64,000 nucleotides of DNA from an uncultured Oscillospiraceae bacterium (GCA_934569225.1 CAKTKC010000017.1:1-64000), one strand, 5' to 3'; positions 26,196 through 34,849 are shown, counted from the stretch's first letter. Notes: generated from the letters alone by a model not told the origin. Translations and numbers: made by a program.

Positions 26196-27569
26196 ATGAA
26201 CCGAGTAACCAAAAGAACCTGGATCATGGGTTTGTTTCTGGTCGTACTGCTGGGGGGCATGGCCTTCTTTCTGTGGGAGTACGTGACCCAGGCGGGGGAA
26301 TGGGTAACTTTTCCCGGCTCCCCTCATGTGTATAACAACGCCAACATCGGCTGCGGCACGGTGACCGACCGTTCCGGAAACGTGCTGCTGGACATCACCG
26401 AGGAGCGCGCCTACTCCTCCGACGCCGCTACCCGCCAGTCCACGCTCCACTGGCTGGGCGACCGGAAGGGCTTTATCAGCGCCTCCGCAGTTTCTCACTA
26501 CGCGGGAAAAATGGCGGGCTTCGACCTCGTGAACGGCGTATATGACAGCAGCGGCGAGGGGGGCGAAATGACCCTGACCCTGTCGGCCAGGGTGCAGAAC
26601 GCGGCGCTGGAGGCCATGGCGGGGAGAAAAGGCACCGTCGGCATCTACAACTACAAAACGGGAGAAATCCTATGCGCCCTGACCACCCCCACCTACGACC
26701 CGGACAATGTGCCGGATATCGCCGGGGATACCTCCGGACAGTACGAGGGCGTGTACTTAAACCGCTTTTTACAGTCGACCTACGTCCCCGGCTCCATTTT
26801 CAAGGTGGTCACCACCGCCGCGGCGCTGGACTGCGTCCCGGACATTCTGGACAAGACTTTCACCTGCTACGGCGCTTACGAGTACGGCACGGAAAAGGTG
26901 ACCTGTGAGAAAGCTCATGGCACCCTGACCCTGAAAACCGCTCTCGCCAATTCCTGCAACTGCTCCTTCGCCCAGATCGCGGAGCTGGTGGGGAAGAAGA
27001 ACATGGTGAAGTACGTGGAGCAGTTCGGCATCACGGACAGCCTGAGCTTTGACGGCGTCACCACCGCCAAGGGCAACTACGACATTTCCAACACCGCTCC
27101 GGTGTCCTTCGCCTGGAGCTGCATCGGCCAGCACACCGACCTGATTAACCCCGCCCGCTACATGACCTTCATGGGCGCCATTGCGGGGGGCGGCGTAGGC
27201 GCGGAACCCTATCTGGTGTCGGAGGTTCGCAGCGGCGAGGAAGTGACCTACGAGGCGAAAACGAAAACCACCGGCCGCATTATGTCTCAGGACGTGGCAG
27301 ACCAGGTCAAGGCCTACATGCGCAACAACGTGCAGAGCGTCTACGGCGACTGGAATTTTAACGGCATGAACGTCTGCGCCAAGTCCGGCACCAGCCAGCT
27401 GGGCGGCGGACAGAAATCCAACGCCATGTTCGCGGGCTTCGTGGAGGACGAGCAGTACCCCCTGGCCTTCATCGTGGTGGTGGAGAACGGCGGCTACGGC
27501 AGCGCCACCTGCGTGCCGGTTCTGAGCAAGGTTCTCGCCGCCTGCAAGTCCGTCCTGGACGGGGAATAA
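26196..27569 (+). CDS. Class B penicillin-binding protein (transpeptidase)
   Basis: This 457-residue protein has an N-terminal membrane anchor (about 10-30) and a transpeptidase domain with the three active-site motifs: STYVPGSIFKVV (SxxK), SNSCNC-like NSCNCSF (SxN) and KSGTSQ (KTG-type). It is short for a class B PBP and resembles PbpA of actinobacteria, which likewise pairs with a RodA/FtsW protein and FHA proteins. It is coupled to the SEDS gene upstream and should cross-link the glycan that enzyme makes. Confidence 0.93.
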   Translation: MNRVTKRTWIMGLFLVVLLGGMAFFLWEYVTQAGEWVTFPGSPHVYNNANIGCGTVTDRSGNVLLDITEERAYSSDAATRQSTLHWLGDRKGFISASAVSHYAGKMAGFDLVNGVYDSSGEGGEMTLTLSARVQNAALEAMAGRKGTVGIYNYKTGEILCALTTPTYDPDNVPDIAGDTSGQYEGVYLNRFLQSTYVPGSIFKVVTTAAALDCVPDILDKTFTCYGAYEYGTEKVTCEKAHGTLTLKTALANSCNCSFAQIAELVGKKNMVKYVEQFGITDSLSFDGVTTAKGNYDISNTAPVSFAWSCIGQHTDLINPARYMTFMGAIAGGGVGAEPYLVSEVRSGEEVTYEAKTKTTGRIMSQDVADQVKAYMRNNVQSVYGDWNFNGMNVCAKSGTSQLGGGQKSNAMFAGFVEDEQYPLAFIVVVENGGYGSATCVPVLSKVLAACKSVLDGE

Positions 27570-27576
27570 TGTCCTT

Positions 27577-27630
27577 GGGAACCTCTGATGAAATCACCTC
27601 TTACCGGCGGCGATTTCATCGGAGGTTCCC
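27577..27630 (+). terminator. Terminator after the PBP gene
   Basis: A 19-bp stem with one mismatch (GGGAACCTC...GAGGTTCCC) and a 16-nt loop starts 8 bp after the stop codon. Confidence 0.8.
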
Positions 27631-27689
27631 TTGTGCGTTATACACAAAAAAGGCGAAAAAACGCAAAAGATTCTGTAATCTTTTCCTCG

Positions 27690-27718
27690 TTGACAAATGT
27701 CTTTCTGTGGGATACAAT
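27690..27718 (+). promoter_or_regulatory. Promoter of the liv operon
   Basis: A consensus TTGACA (27690-27695), 17 bp and TACAAT (27713-27718). Transcription would start near 27725, about 18 nt before the leader ORF. Confidence 0.85.
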
Positions 27719-27742
27719 ATGCTAAAATTCTTCGGGAGGTAC

Positions 27743-27901
27743 ATGACGATGACGGCACGGTTTTCTACCACTTACAGCTCTACCCGCTGCACTATGGCAG
27801 CGGCATGTTCCTCTGCGCGAATTAGCCCCATCCTGGACACTGCCATGATTCTGGCGGTGTCCATTTGCGTTGTACGACTGCTGCTGGCAACAGCGGCGTG
27901 A
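27743..27901 (+). CDS. Leader peptide rich in Ile, Leu and Val codons
   Basis: A 52-codon ORF, ATG at 27743 with GGGAGG upstream, lies between the liv promoter and an intrinsic terminator. Twelve of the 22 residues between positions 27 and 48 are Ile, Leu or Val, including MILAVSICVVRLLL. The stop codon falls inside the sequence that can form the antiterminator. This is the arrangement of amino-acid-responsive leader peptides such as those of ilv and leu operons, here in front of a branched-chain amino acid transporter. Confidence 0.7.
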   Translation: MTMTARFSTTYSSTRCTMAAACSSARISPILDTAMILAVSICVVRLLLATAA

Positions 27902-27956
27902 CCGGGGCTTCACATGGTATGAAGAAGCGGTTACGCCCTGGGCGGACCGCTTTTTT
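27895..27956 (+). promoter_or_regulatory. Transcription attenuator of the liv operon
   Basis: GGCGTGACC (27895-27903, containing the leader stop) can pair with GGTTACGCC (27929-27937) as an antiterminator. The competing hairpin GCGGT...ACCGC (27927-27950, inner CGC/GCG) followed by TTTTTT (27951-27956) is an intrinsic terminator. The two structures share 27929-27937 and exclude each other. A ribosome at the stop codon would mask the antiterminator arm; one stalled at Ile/Val/Leu codons would leave it free. Confidence 0.7.
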
Positions 27957-27987
27957 ATAGTAAGAAATGAAAAAGGAGAACACTATC

Positions 27988-29136
27988 ATGAAAAAAGTAC
28001 TTGCTATGCTGATGGCTGCCCTGATGGTAGCCGCAATGTTCACCGGATGCGGCTCTAAGAAGGCTGCGGAGAGTTCCGATGCAATCAAGATTGGTATGTC
28101 CGGCCCTCTGACCGGCGGCGCCGCCGTCTACGGTACGGCTGTTCAGGCCGGCATGGAAATTGCCGTTGAGGAAGTGAACGCCAAGGGCGGCCTGCAGTTC
28201 GAGCTGAACTGCCAGGATGACGAGCATGACACCGAGAAGGCTGCCAATGCCTACAATGCCCTGAAGGGCTGGGGCATGCAGATCATGGCCGGCCCTGTCA
28301 CCACCGCCCCCTGCAACGTGGTTGCCGCCGAGTGCGCCAACGACAAGATCTTTATGCTGACCCCCTCCGGCTCCGGTGCTTCCATCATTGAGTACGGCGA
28401 CAACATCTTCCAGATTTGCTTTACCGACCCCAACCAGGGCGTCGCTTCCGCCGACTACATGGCGACCCATGACCTGGGCAGCACCATCGGCGTGATCTAC
28501 GACTCCTCCGACGTCTACTCCTCCGGCATTTACGAGAAGTTCGCCGCCGAGGCGCAGGCCAAGGGTCTGAACATTGCCTGTGTGGAAGCCTTCACTGCCG
28601 ACAACAAGTCTGACCTGACCACCCAGGTGACCAAGTGCAAGGACGCCGGCTGCGACCTGGTGTTCCTGCCCTTCTACGCCACCGAGGCCGCTCAGGTTCT
28701 GACCTATGCCGATACCATCGGCTACGCCCCCACTTTCTTCGGCTGCGACGGCATGGACGGCATCCTGGCTGTGGAAGGCTTTGACCCCGCTCTGGCCGAG
28801 GGGCTGATGCTCCTGACCCCCTTCTCCGCCGACGCTTCCGATGAGGCTACCCAGTCCTTCGTTGCCAAGTACAAGGAGAAGACCGGCATCGTTCCCAACC
28901 AGTTCGCCGCCGACGCCTACGACGTCATCTGCTCTCTCTACCAGGCCTGCGTCGCGGGCGGCGTGACCCCGGATATGAGTGCTTCCGAGATCAACGACAT
29001 CCTGGTCGGCCAGTTCACCTCCATGACCTATGACGGCCTGACCGGCAAGGGCATGACCTGGAAGGCAACCGGTGAGGTTTCCAAGAGCCCCATGGCCGTT
29101 GTGATCAAGGACGGCACTTACGTCAGCGCGGAATAA
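27988..29136 (+). CDS. livK: Branched-chain amino acid ABC transporter substrate-binding lipoprotein
   Basis: A 382-residue type I periplasmic-binding protein anchored as a lipoprotein (MKKVLAMLMAALMVAAMFTG then Cys21). The mature part has IKIGMSGPLTGGAAVYG and GMEIAVEEVNAKGG, standard for Leu/Ile/Val-binding proteins. ATG 27988 is used: AAAAGGAGAA lies just upstream, while the ATG at 27967 would disrupt the signal peptide. It heads livKHMGF and follows the attenuator. A stable hairpin after it probably makes the binding protein more abundant than the membrane parts. Confidence 0.95.
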   Translation: MKKVLAMLMAALMVAAMFTGCGSKKAAESSDAIKIGMSGPLTGGAAVYGTAVQAGMEIAVEEVNAKGGLQFELNCQDDEHDTEKAANAYNALKGWGMQIMAGPVTTAPCNVVAAECANDKIFMLTPSGSGASIIEYGDNIFQICFTDPNQGVASADYMATHDLGSTIGVIYDSSDVYSSGIYEKFAAEAQAKGLNIACVEAFTADNKSDLTTQVTKCKDAGCDLVFLPFYATEAAQVLTYADTIGYAPTFFGCDGMDGILAVEGFDPALAEGLMLLTPFSADASDEATQSFVAKYKEKTGIVPNQFAADAYDVICSLYQACVAGGVTPDMSASEINDILVGQFTSMTYDGLTGKGMTWKATGEVSKSPMAVVIKDGTYVSAE

Positions 29137-29160
29137 GCACGATTAAAAAACCAATGGTGG

Positions 29161-29184
29161 CTGGACAGGGGAAACCCTGTCCGG
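29161..29184 (+). terminator. Intercistronic hairpin between livK and livH
   Basis: A 10-bp stem (one G-T pair) with a GAAA tetraloop (GGACAGGG-GAAA-CCCTGTCC) lacks a T run. It is more likely an mRNA-stabilising or partial attenuation structure. A second weaker hairpin (CCTGTG...CACAGG, about 29212-29230) follows. Confidence 0.5.
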
Positions 29185-29274
29185 CTGCCGGTCGTAAACG
29201 GATGCCGACAGCCTGTGAGAAGAACACAGGCGTGTGTCCTCGTCACAGGTTGTTGGAAAGAGAGGAATGCAGTT

Positions 29275-30156
29275 GTGAGTTTTTTACAGTATCTGATTAA
29301 CGGCATCAGCATCGGTTCGGTGTATGCCATTATCGCCCTGGGCTATACCATGGTGTACGGCATTGCCAGAATGCTGAACTTCGCCCACGGCGACGTGATC
29401 ATGGTGGGCGCTTACATGTCCTACTGCGTAACGAGCTATCTGGGACTTCCCCCGGCGGTGGGTGTTCTGACGGCCGTCGTCGTGTGTACGCTTCTGGGCG
29501 TGCTGATCGAGGGGCTGGCCTACAGACCCCTGCGGGGCGTTCCGAGTCTCGCGGTGCTGATCACCGCCATCGGTGTCAGCTACTTTCTGCAAAATGCCGC
29601 CCAGCTGATTTTTGGGTCTGCCCCCAAGAACTTCAAGAGCATCGTGGCCATGAAGCCCCTGGTGCTCTTTAACGGCGGTCTGACCATCACGGGAGAAGTG
29701 ATCGTGACCATCGCGGCCTGCATCGTAATCATGATTGGACTGACCGTGTTTACAAACAGAACCAAAATGGGCAAGTCCATGCGGGCGGTGTCCGAGGATC
29801 GGGACGCCGCGCAGCTGATGGGCATCAACGTCAACCGCACCATTTCCGTCACCTTTGCCATCGGCTCCGCTTTGGCGGCCGTTGCCGGTGTGCTGCTCTG
29901 CTCCACCGTGCCGACCCTGATGCCCACCACCGGCTCCATGCCCGGTATCCGTGCCTTTACGGCGGCGGTCTTCGGCGGCATCGGCTCCATTCCCGGCGCA
30001 ATGCTGGGCGGCATCCTTCTGGGCGTCATTGAGACCTTCAGCAAGGCGTACCTGTCCACCCAGTTCTCCGACGCCATCGTATTTCTGGTTCTGATTGTCA
30101 TTCTGCTCGTCAAGCCCGCCGGACTGCTGGGCAAGAACGTGCAGGAGAAAGTGTGA
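29275..30156 (+). CDS. livH: Branched-chain amino acid ABC transporter permease LivH
   Basis: A 293-residue permease with about eight membrane helices. The N-terminus FLQYLINGISIGSVYAIIAL and the GYTMVYGIARMLNFAHGDV segment are diagnostic of LivH, as is the EAA-like RAVSEDRDAAQLMGIN loop that contacts the ATPases. GTG 29275 was chosen from the GAGAGG site 9 bp upstream and the family start; the longer upstream frame runs through the intercistronic hairpins. Confidence 0.95.
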   Translation: MSFLQYLINGISIGSVYAIIALGYTMVYGIARMLNFAHGDVIMVGAYMSYCVTSYLGLPPAVGVLTAVVVCTLLGVLIEGLAYRPLRGVPSLAVLITAIGVSYFLQNAAQLIFGSAPKNFKSIVAMKPLVLFNGGLTITGEVIVTIAACIVIMIGLTVFTNRTKMGKSMRAVSEDRDAAQLMGINVNRTISVTFAIGSALAAVAGVLLCSTVPTLMPTTGSMPGIRAFTAAVFGGIGSIPGAMLGGILLGVIETFSKAYLSTQFSDAIVFLVLIVILLVKPAGLLGKNVQEKV

Positions 30157-30166
30157 GGTGAGTGCC

Positions 30167-31237
30167 ATGAAACTGAAACAATACATTGGGCGCCACCGCA
30201 CAAATCTGGTGACCTACGGTGTGGTCATCCTGGGCTTTGTCATCATGCAGGTACTGTCTGCGTCCCATATGCTTTCCAGTTCCGTAGAAGGCTTCCTGGT
30301 TCCCATCTGTGCCTACGTCGTTCTGGCCGTTTCCCTGAACCTGGTGGTGGGCATTTCCGGTGAACTGAGCCTGGGTCACGCCGGATTCATGGGGGTGGGC
30401 GCCTTTACCGGTATCATTGTCGCGGCGCTGCTGAAGACCGTCATTGCCAGCAAGGTTCTGCTGCTGATCGTCGCCATTGTCTGCGGCGGCGTGATGGCGG
30501 GACTGTTCGGCGTCGTCATCGGCCTGCCGGTCATGCGCCTGCGAGGCGACTACCTTGCCATTGTGACGCTGGCCTTCGGCGAAATCCTGAAAAACCTGAT
30601 TAACAATATGTATGTTGGCAGTGATGTCAACGGCGTTCATTTCGTAATCGGCACCGAAAAGCCTCTGCTCGCCGACGGCGGCAGCATGATTATCAACGGC
30701 CCCATGGGCGCCACCGGCGTTGCCAAGCTGGCGACCTTCCCCATTGGCTTTGCCTTGATTCTCGTGACGCTGTTCGTCGTGCTGAATCTGATCAACTCCA
30801 AGGAAGGCCGCGCCATCAAGGCCGTCCGGGACAACCGCATCGCCGCGGAATCCGTGGGCATCAACGTTACGACGTTCCGGCTAAAAGCCTTCGTAGTCTC
30901 CGCCTTCCTGGCGGGCATGGCGGGGGCGCTGTACGGCCTGAATTATTCCTCCCTCACCGCCTCAAAGTTCAATTTCAATACCTCCATCAACATTCTGGTG
31001 TTCGTGGTGCTGGGCGGCATGGGCAATATCCTCGGCTCCATCATTTCCGCTACGGTGCTGTACGTTCTGCCGGAGGCCATGCGCGGCCTGCAGGATTACC
31101 GGATGATCCTCTACGCCGTGGTTCTGATCGTCGTGATGCTCTTTACATGGTCCCCCAAGGTGAAAGAAGCCATGTCCGTGGTCACCGACAAGATTGCCGG
31201 TGTATTCAAGAAGAAGGAGGCGGAAAGCAATGAATGA
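30167..31237 (+). CDS. livM: Branched-chain amino acid ABC transporter permease LivM
   Basis: A 356-residue second permease with about ten membrane helices. ISGELSLGHAGFMGVGAFTG and the GLPVMRLRGDYLAIVTLAFGE segment are typical LivM signatures, and KAVRDNRIAAESVGIN is the ATPase-contact loop. ATG 30167 follows GAGGTGAG and lies 10 bp after livH. Its end overlaps livG by 8 bp. Confidence 0.95.
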   Translation: MKLKQYIGRHRTNLVTYGVVILGFVIMQVLSASHMLSSSVEGFLVPICAYVVLAVSLNLVVGISGELSLGHAGFMGVGAFTGIIVAALLKTVIASKVLLLIVAIVCGGVMAGLFGVVIGLPVMRLRGDYLAIVTLAFGEILKNLINNMYVGSDVNGVHFVIGTEKPLLADGGSMIINGPMGATGVAKLATFPIGFALILVTLFVVLNLINSKEGRAIKAVRDNRIAAESVGINVTTFRLKAFVVSAFLAGMAGALYGLNYSSLTASKFNFNTSINILVFVVLGGMGNILGSIISATVLYVLPEAMRGLQDYRMILYAVVLIVVMLFTWSPKVKEAMSVVTDKIAGVFKKKEAESNE

Positions 31238-32087
31238 CTATTCCAAGAAAATCCTGAAAGTTCCCACCGTGACCTTCGTCCGTGAACAGGATCAGGGCAA
31301 GCAGCCTGTTCTGGATGTGCGGAATCTGGGCATCGACTTCGGCGGCCTGACGGCTGTGGACAGCTTCAACATTACCATCGGCCCCACCGAGATTTCCGGT
31401 CTGATCGGCCCTAACGGCGCGGGCAAGACCACCATTTTTAATCTGCTCACCGGCGTCTATCAGCCCACCCGCGGCTCCGTGCTGGTCAACGGCATCGACA
31501 TCAAGGGAATGCCGGTACACAAGGTCAACAAGCTGGGCATTGCCAGAACGTTCCAGAATATCCGTTTGTTCTCGGACATGACCGTTCTGGACAATGTCAA
31601 GGTCGGCCTGCACAATTCTATGAAGTGCTCCTTCTTCTCAAGCGTTCTGCATCTGCCAGGCTACTTCAAGGCCGAGAAGCGCGCCAATGAGAAGGCCATG
31701 GAGCTGCTGAATTTCATGGGGCTTGCGGAACATGCCAACGAGAAAGCGGGAAGCCTTCCCTATGGCGTTCAGCGCCGGCTGGAGATCGTCCGTGCGCTGG
31801 CGACCAATCCTTCCGTGATTCTGCTGGATGAACCCGCTGCCGGCATGAACCCCAGCGAGACTGCCGAGCTGATGCACCAGATACGGCGGATTCGGGATAC
31901 CTTCCACGTGGCTATTTTCCTGATCGAGCATGACATGAACCTGGTTATGAACGTGTGCGAGGCCATCGCCGTGGTGAACTACGGCCGGATCATTGCGAAG
32001 GGAACCCCTGAGGAGATTCAGGCGAATCCCGCGGTCATCGAGGCCTACCTTGGCAAAGAGGAGGGGAAAGCAGATGCTGAAAATTGA
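31230..32087 (+). CDS. livG: Branched-chain amino acid ABC transporter ATPase LivG
   Basis: A 285-residue ATP-binding subunit with Walker A GPNGAGKTT, the Q-loop FQNIRLF, a signature region reading LPYGVQRRLEIVRAL (YGxQRR as in LivG), Walker B VILLDEPAAGMNP and the H-loop EHDMNLV. The N-terminus has a 25-residue extension (MNDYSKKILKVPTVTFVREQ) before the ABC fold. Overlaps livM and livF, so translation is coupled. Confidence 0.95.
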   Translation: MNDYSKKILKVPTVTFVREQDQGKQPVLDVRNLGIDFGGLTAVDSFNITIGPTEISGLIGPNGAGKTTIFNLLTGVYQPTRGSVLVNGIDIKGMPVHKVNKLGIARTFQNIRLFSDMTVLDNVKVGLHNSMKCSFFSSVLHLPGYFKAEKRANEKAMELLNFMGLAEHANEKAGSLPYGVQRRLEIVRALATNPSVILLDEPAAGMNPSETAELMHQIRRIRDTFHVAIFLIEHDMNLVMNVCEAIAVVNYGRIIAKGTPEEIQANPAVIEAYLGKEEGKADAEN

Positions 32088-32772
32088 AGACATGCACGTG
32101 TATTACGGCGCGATTCACGCGGTGAAGGGCGTGTCCTTTGAGGTCGGCGAGGGCGAGATCGTGGCACTGATCGGCGCCAACGGCGCGGGCAAGTCTACCA
32201 TCCTGAAGACGGTTTCCGGCCTGATGCATCCCCGCAGCGGCTCCATCCACTTCTGTGACCAGGATATCACCCATATGGAAGCCTACAAGCTTCTGCGTAC
32301 CGGCTTGGCGCATGTCCCGGAAGGACGGCGGATTTTCCAGCAGATGACGGTTCAGGAGAACCTGGAGATGGGCGCCTACATCAAAAAGGATGTGTCCCAG
32401 GAGGACCTGGAGACGGTGTTCACCTACTTCCCCCGCCTGAAGGAGCGGCGCAAGCAGATCGCGGGAACCCTTTCCGGCGGCGAGCAGCAGATGCTGGCCA
32501 TGTCCCGCGCCCTCATGAGCCACCCCAAGCTCATGATGCTGGACGAACCATCCATGGGTCTTGCGCCCATTCTGGTGGATCAGATCTTTGACATCGTCAA
32601 GGAGCTGCACAAGGCCGGCACCACGATCCTTCTCGTGGAGCAGAACGCCCGGAAGGCGCTGCAGATTGCCGACCGTGCTTACGTTCTGGAAACCGGCAGC
32701 ATCACCTTAAGCGGCACCGGCGCGGAGCTTGCAAGCTCCGACGCGGTGAAGAAGGCTTACCTCGGCGGTTAA
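32074..32772 (+). CDS. livF: Branched-chain amino acid ABC transporter ATPase LivF
   Basis: A 232-residue ATP-binding subunit with Walker A GANGAGKST, the VPEGRRIFQQMTVQENLEMG segment typical of LivF, signature LSGGEQQMLAMSRAL, Walker B LMMLDEPSMGL and H-loop VEQNARKAL. It overlaps livG by 14 bp. Last gene of the operon, followed by a strong terminator. Confidence 0.96.
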   Translation: MLKIEDMHVYYGAIHAVKGVSFEVGEGEIVALIGANGAGKSTILKTVSGLMHPRSGSIHFCDQDITHMEAYKLLRTGLAHVPEGRRIFQQMTVQENLEMGAYIKKDVSQEDLETVFTYFPRLKERRKQIAGTLSGGEQQMLAMSRALMSHPKLMMLDEPSMGLAPILVDQIFDIVKELHKAGTTILLVEQNARKALQIADRAYVLETGSITLSGTGAELASSDAVKKAYLGG

Positions 32773-32779
32773 AAATTGG

Positions 32780-32814
32780 ACACCCCCTGCATAGGATAAG
32801 CAGGGGGTGTTTTT
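32780..32814 (+). terminator. Terminator of the liv operon
   Basis: A perfect 11-bp stem (ACACCCCCTGC/GCAGGGGGTGT) is followed by TTTTT. Confidence 0.92.
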
Positions 32815-32964
32815 ATGTGCCGGAAAAACCACCTGCATGGGTGCTGCTGCCTGTTCTTCGGACTGGGGCTGATCGTGGGGCATTGTGTTTCCAGCTGGTT
32901 CGTCTGCTGCTGCGGCGGAATCGCGCTTCTGGCTCTCGGATTTTGTATTATGCGCAGACGGTAG
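32815..32964 (+). CDS. Small Cys-rich membrane protein (49 aa)
   Basis: An ATG right after the liv terminator opens a 49-residue frame: MCRKNHLHGCCCLFFGLGLI, then a hydrophobic stretch with SSWFVCCCGG and a second hydrophobic segment, ending CIMRRR. Two membrane segments separated by a Cys cluster are predicted. It resembles small membrane proteins seen in clostridia, but I cannot name a family. No strong ribosome-binding site is visible, as the terminator T run lies just upstream, so it may be part of a leader before sipL or not expressed. Confidence 0.4.
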   Translation: MCRKNHLHGCCCLFFGLGLIVGHCVSSWFVCCCGGIALLALGFCIMRRR

Positions 32965-33026
32965 TCATAAACTTGTCCGGCGTTGAATAGACTGTATCGA
33001 CAACGTGGGATAAGGAGTGATCCAAC

Positions 33027-34526
33027 TTGGAATTTGAGTTTCAGAAATCCGCCTGCCCCTGCCTGGAAACGGTGCTGCGGGAGGTTCAGAATGTGGAGCA
33101 GACCCAGGAGATCAAGTTGTCCGACGGAATGCCGGACGTCGGCAGAGTCCTTGCCGCATGGGGGCAGACCATCCTCCGGGGGAAGGAATGGCGCAGCGAC
33201 AGCGTCTCCTTTTCCGGCGGGATGATGGTCTGGATTCTCTACGCGCCGGAGGATGGCAGCGAGGAGCGGTGCATTGACGGCTGGATCCCCTTCCAGATGA
33301 AGTGGGATCTGCCGGAACGGACAGAGGAGGGGAGCATCCGCATCCAGTGTCTCACCCGGTTCGTGGATGCCCGGTCGGTATCCGCCCGGAAGCTGATGGT
33401 GCGCGTGGGTGCAGCGGCTATGGCGGAGGCCTGTGTGCCGAAGACGGCGGAAATCGCCGCCCCGGCGGAACCGATCGAGGGGGTGGAGCTGCTGACAAGC
33501 AGCTATCCGGTCAGGATGCCCAGAGAGGCTGGGGAAAAGGCGTTTGCGCTGGACGAAGAACTGACGCTTCCCGAATCCAGCCCATTGCCTGAGAAGCTGG
33601 TCTATTACTGCCTGCACCCCAGAATAACGGAGAAAAAGGTGCTGTCCAACAAGGTGGTGTTCCGGGGAAACGGGAACCTCCACGTGCTTTACCGCTCTGA
33701 GGAGGGACAGCTCCACGGATGGGACTTTGAACTGCCCTTTTCCCAGCTGGCAGATCTTTCCGGGGAACACAGCGGCGACGCCCAGGCGGACATCCTGCTG
33801 AGCCCCACCAGTCTGGAGCTGGAAGTGGACGATGAAGGACATATGCGCCTGAAGTGCGGCATTGTGGGGCAGTATCTCATCTCTGACCGGGAAATGCTGA
33901 CCCTGGCGGAGGACGCCTACAGCCCGGGACGGGAGCTGTCCGTGCAGATGGAAAATCTGGAAGTCCCCGCCATTCTGGAAAGCCGCAGGGAGAGCGTCTA
34001 CGGCGAACAGAGCATCCCCGCGGAAGCCAACCTGACGGCGGACGTCAGCTTCCTCGTGGACTTTCCCCGGCAGCGCAGAACCCCAAAGGGCGTGGAAATG
34101 GAGATCCCTGGCTCGTTTCTGGTGCTGTACTACGGCGAGGACGGCATTCTCCATTCCGCCACAGCCCGCTGGGAGGGGCAGTGTGTCCTGAACGCGGATG
34201 AAAACACCGTGATCACGGCGATCCCCATGCCGCCGGAACAGATGCAGGCCAGCCTTGGAAGCGGCAGCGTGACCGTGAAGGGGGAAGTCCCTCTGGAAAT
34301 GACGTCGGAAAGCAGCCGGGGATTTTCCATGATCACCGGCGTGGAGCTGGGGGAGGAAAAAGAGCCGGACGCGAACCGGCCGTCCCTGATTCTGCGCAGA
34401 GCGGGGAATGGCCGCCTGTGGGACATTGCCAAGGAAAGCGGCTCCACCATGGACGCAATCCGCAAGGCAAACGGCCTTCAGGAAGAACCGGCGGCAGGGC
34501 AGATGCTGCTGATTCCGGTATCATAA
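33027..34526 (+). CDS. sipL: SipL-like spore coat protein: DUF3794 repeats plus C-terminal LysM
   Basis: This 499-residue protein has about three DUF3794 modules (e.g. VELLTSSYPVRMPREAGEKAFALDE and VPAILESRRESVYGEQSIPAEA) and a C-terminal LysM domain (about 453-498, LWDIAKESGSTMDAIRKANGL). This is the architecture of SipL, the clostridial partner that recruits SpoIVA to the forespore through its LysM domain. spoIVA is also in this window. The start is TTG with AAGGAGTG 8 bp upstream. CATAAACT (32966-32973) upstream resembles a sigma-E -10, but the -35 is weak. Confidence 0.85.
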   Translation: MEFEFQKSACPCLETVLREVQNVEQTQEIKLSDGMPDVGRVLAAWGQTILRGKEWRSDSVSFSGGMMVWILYAPEDGSEERCIDGWIPFQMKWDLPERTEEGSIRIQCLTRFVDARSVSARKLMVRVGAAAMAEACVPKTAEIAAPAEPIEGVELLTSSYPVRMPREAGEKAFALDEELTLPESSPLPEKLVYYCLHPRITEKKVLSNKVVFRGNGNLHVLYRSEEGQLHGWDFELPFSQLADLSGEHSGDAQADILLSPTSLELEVDDEGHMRLKCGIVGQYLISDREMLTLAEDAYSPGRELSVQMENLEVPAILESRRESVYGEQSIPAEANLTADVSFLVDFPRQRRTPKGVEMEIPGSFLVLYYGEDGILHSATARWEGQCVLNADENTVITAIPMPPEQMQASLGSGSVTVKGEVPLEMTSESSRGFSMITGVELGEEKEPDANRPSLILRRAGNGRLWDIAKESGSTMDAIRKANGLQEEPAAGQMLLIPVS

Positions 34527-34560
34527 GGAAGGAAATGCGCTCCGGTGAATGCCGGGGCGC

Positions 34561-34806
34561 ATTAGACAGTTAACAGGTGCAGTGGGATAATGAACTGCAC
34601 CCCTTGCCTCTCCCTATGGGAGAGGTGGCCGAGCGAAGCGAGGACTGAGAGGGTATAACAGGGTGCAATACCCTCTCAGTCACCTTCGGTGACAGCTCCC
34701 CCAAAGGGGGAGCCAAGGGGCTGTGCCCCGACATGAGAAATGGAGCGTATCGGTACCGATACGCTCCATTCGCTGTTTTACAACAACCCGTCAAACGCCG
34801 GGGCGG
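34561..34806 (+). repeat. Dispersed palindromic intergenic element, copy 2
   Basis: The 121-bp core is at 34600-34720, with the same inverted ends and the same two internal hairpins as copy 1. The right flank holds a perfect 32-bp palindrome (34739-34770) centred on CGGTACCG with arms AATGGAGC/GCTCCATT. The left-flank hairpin uses GTGCAGT/ACTGCAC, which differs from the other copies yet still pairs. It fills the gap after the sipL gene. Confidence 0.85.
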
Positions 34807-34849
34807 CGCTTTTCGTCTGCAAAAAGAGAAAATATGGAAGAAAATTTTC

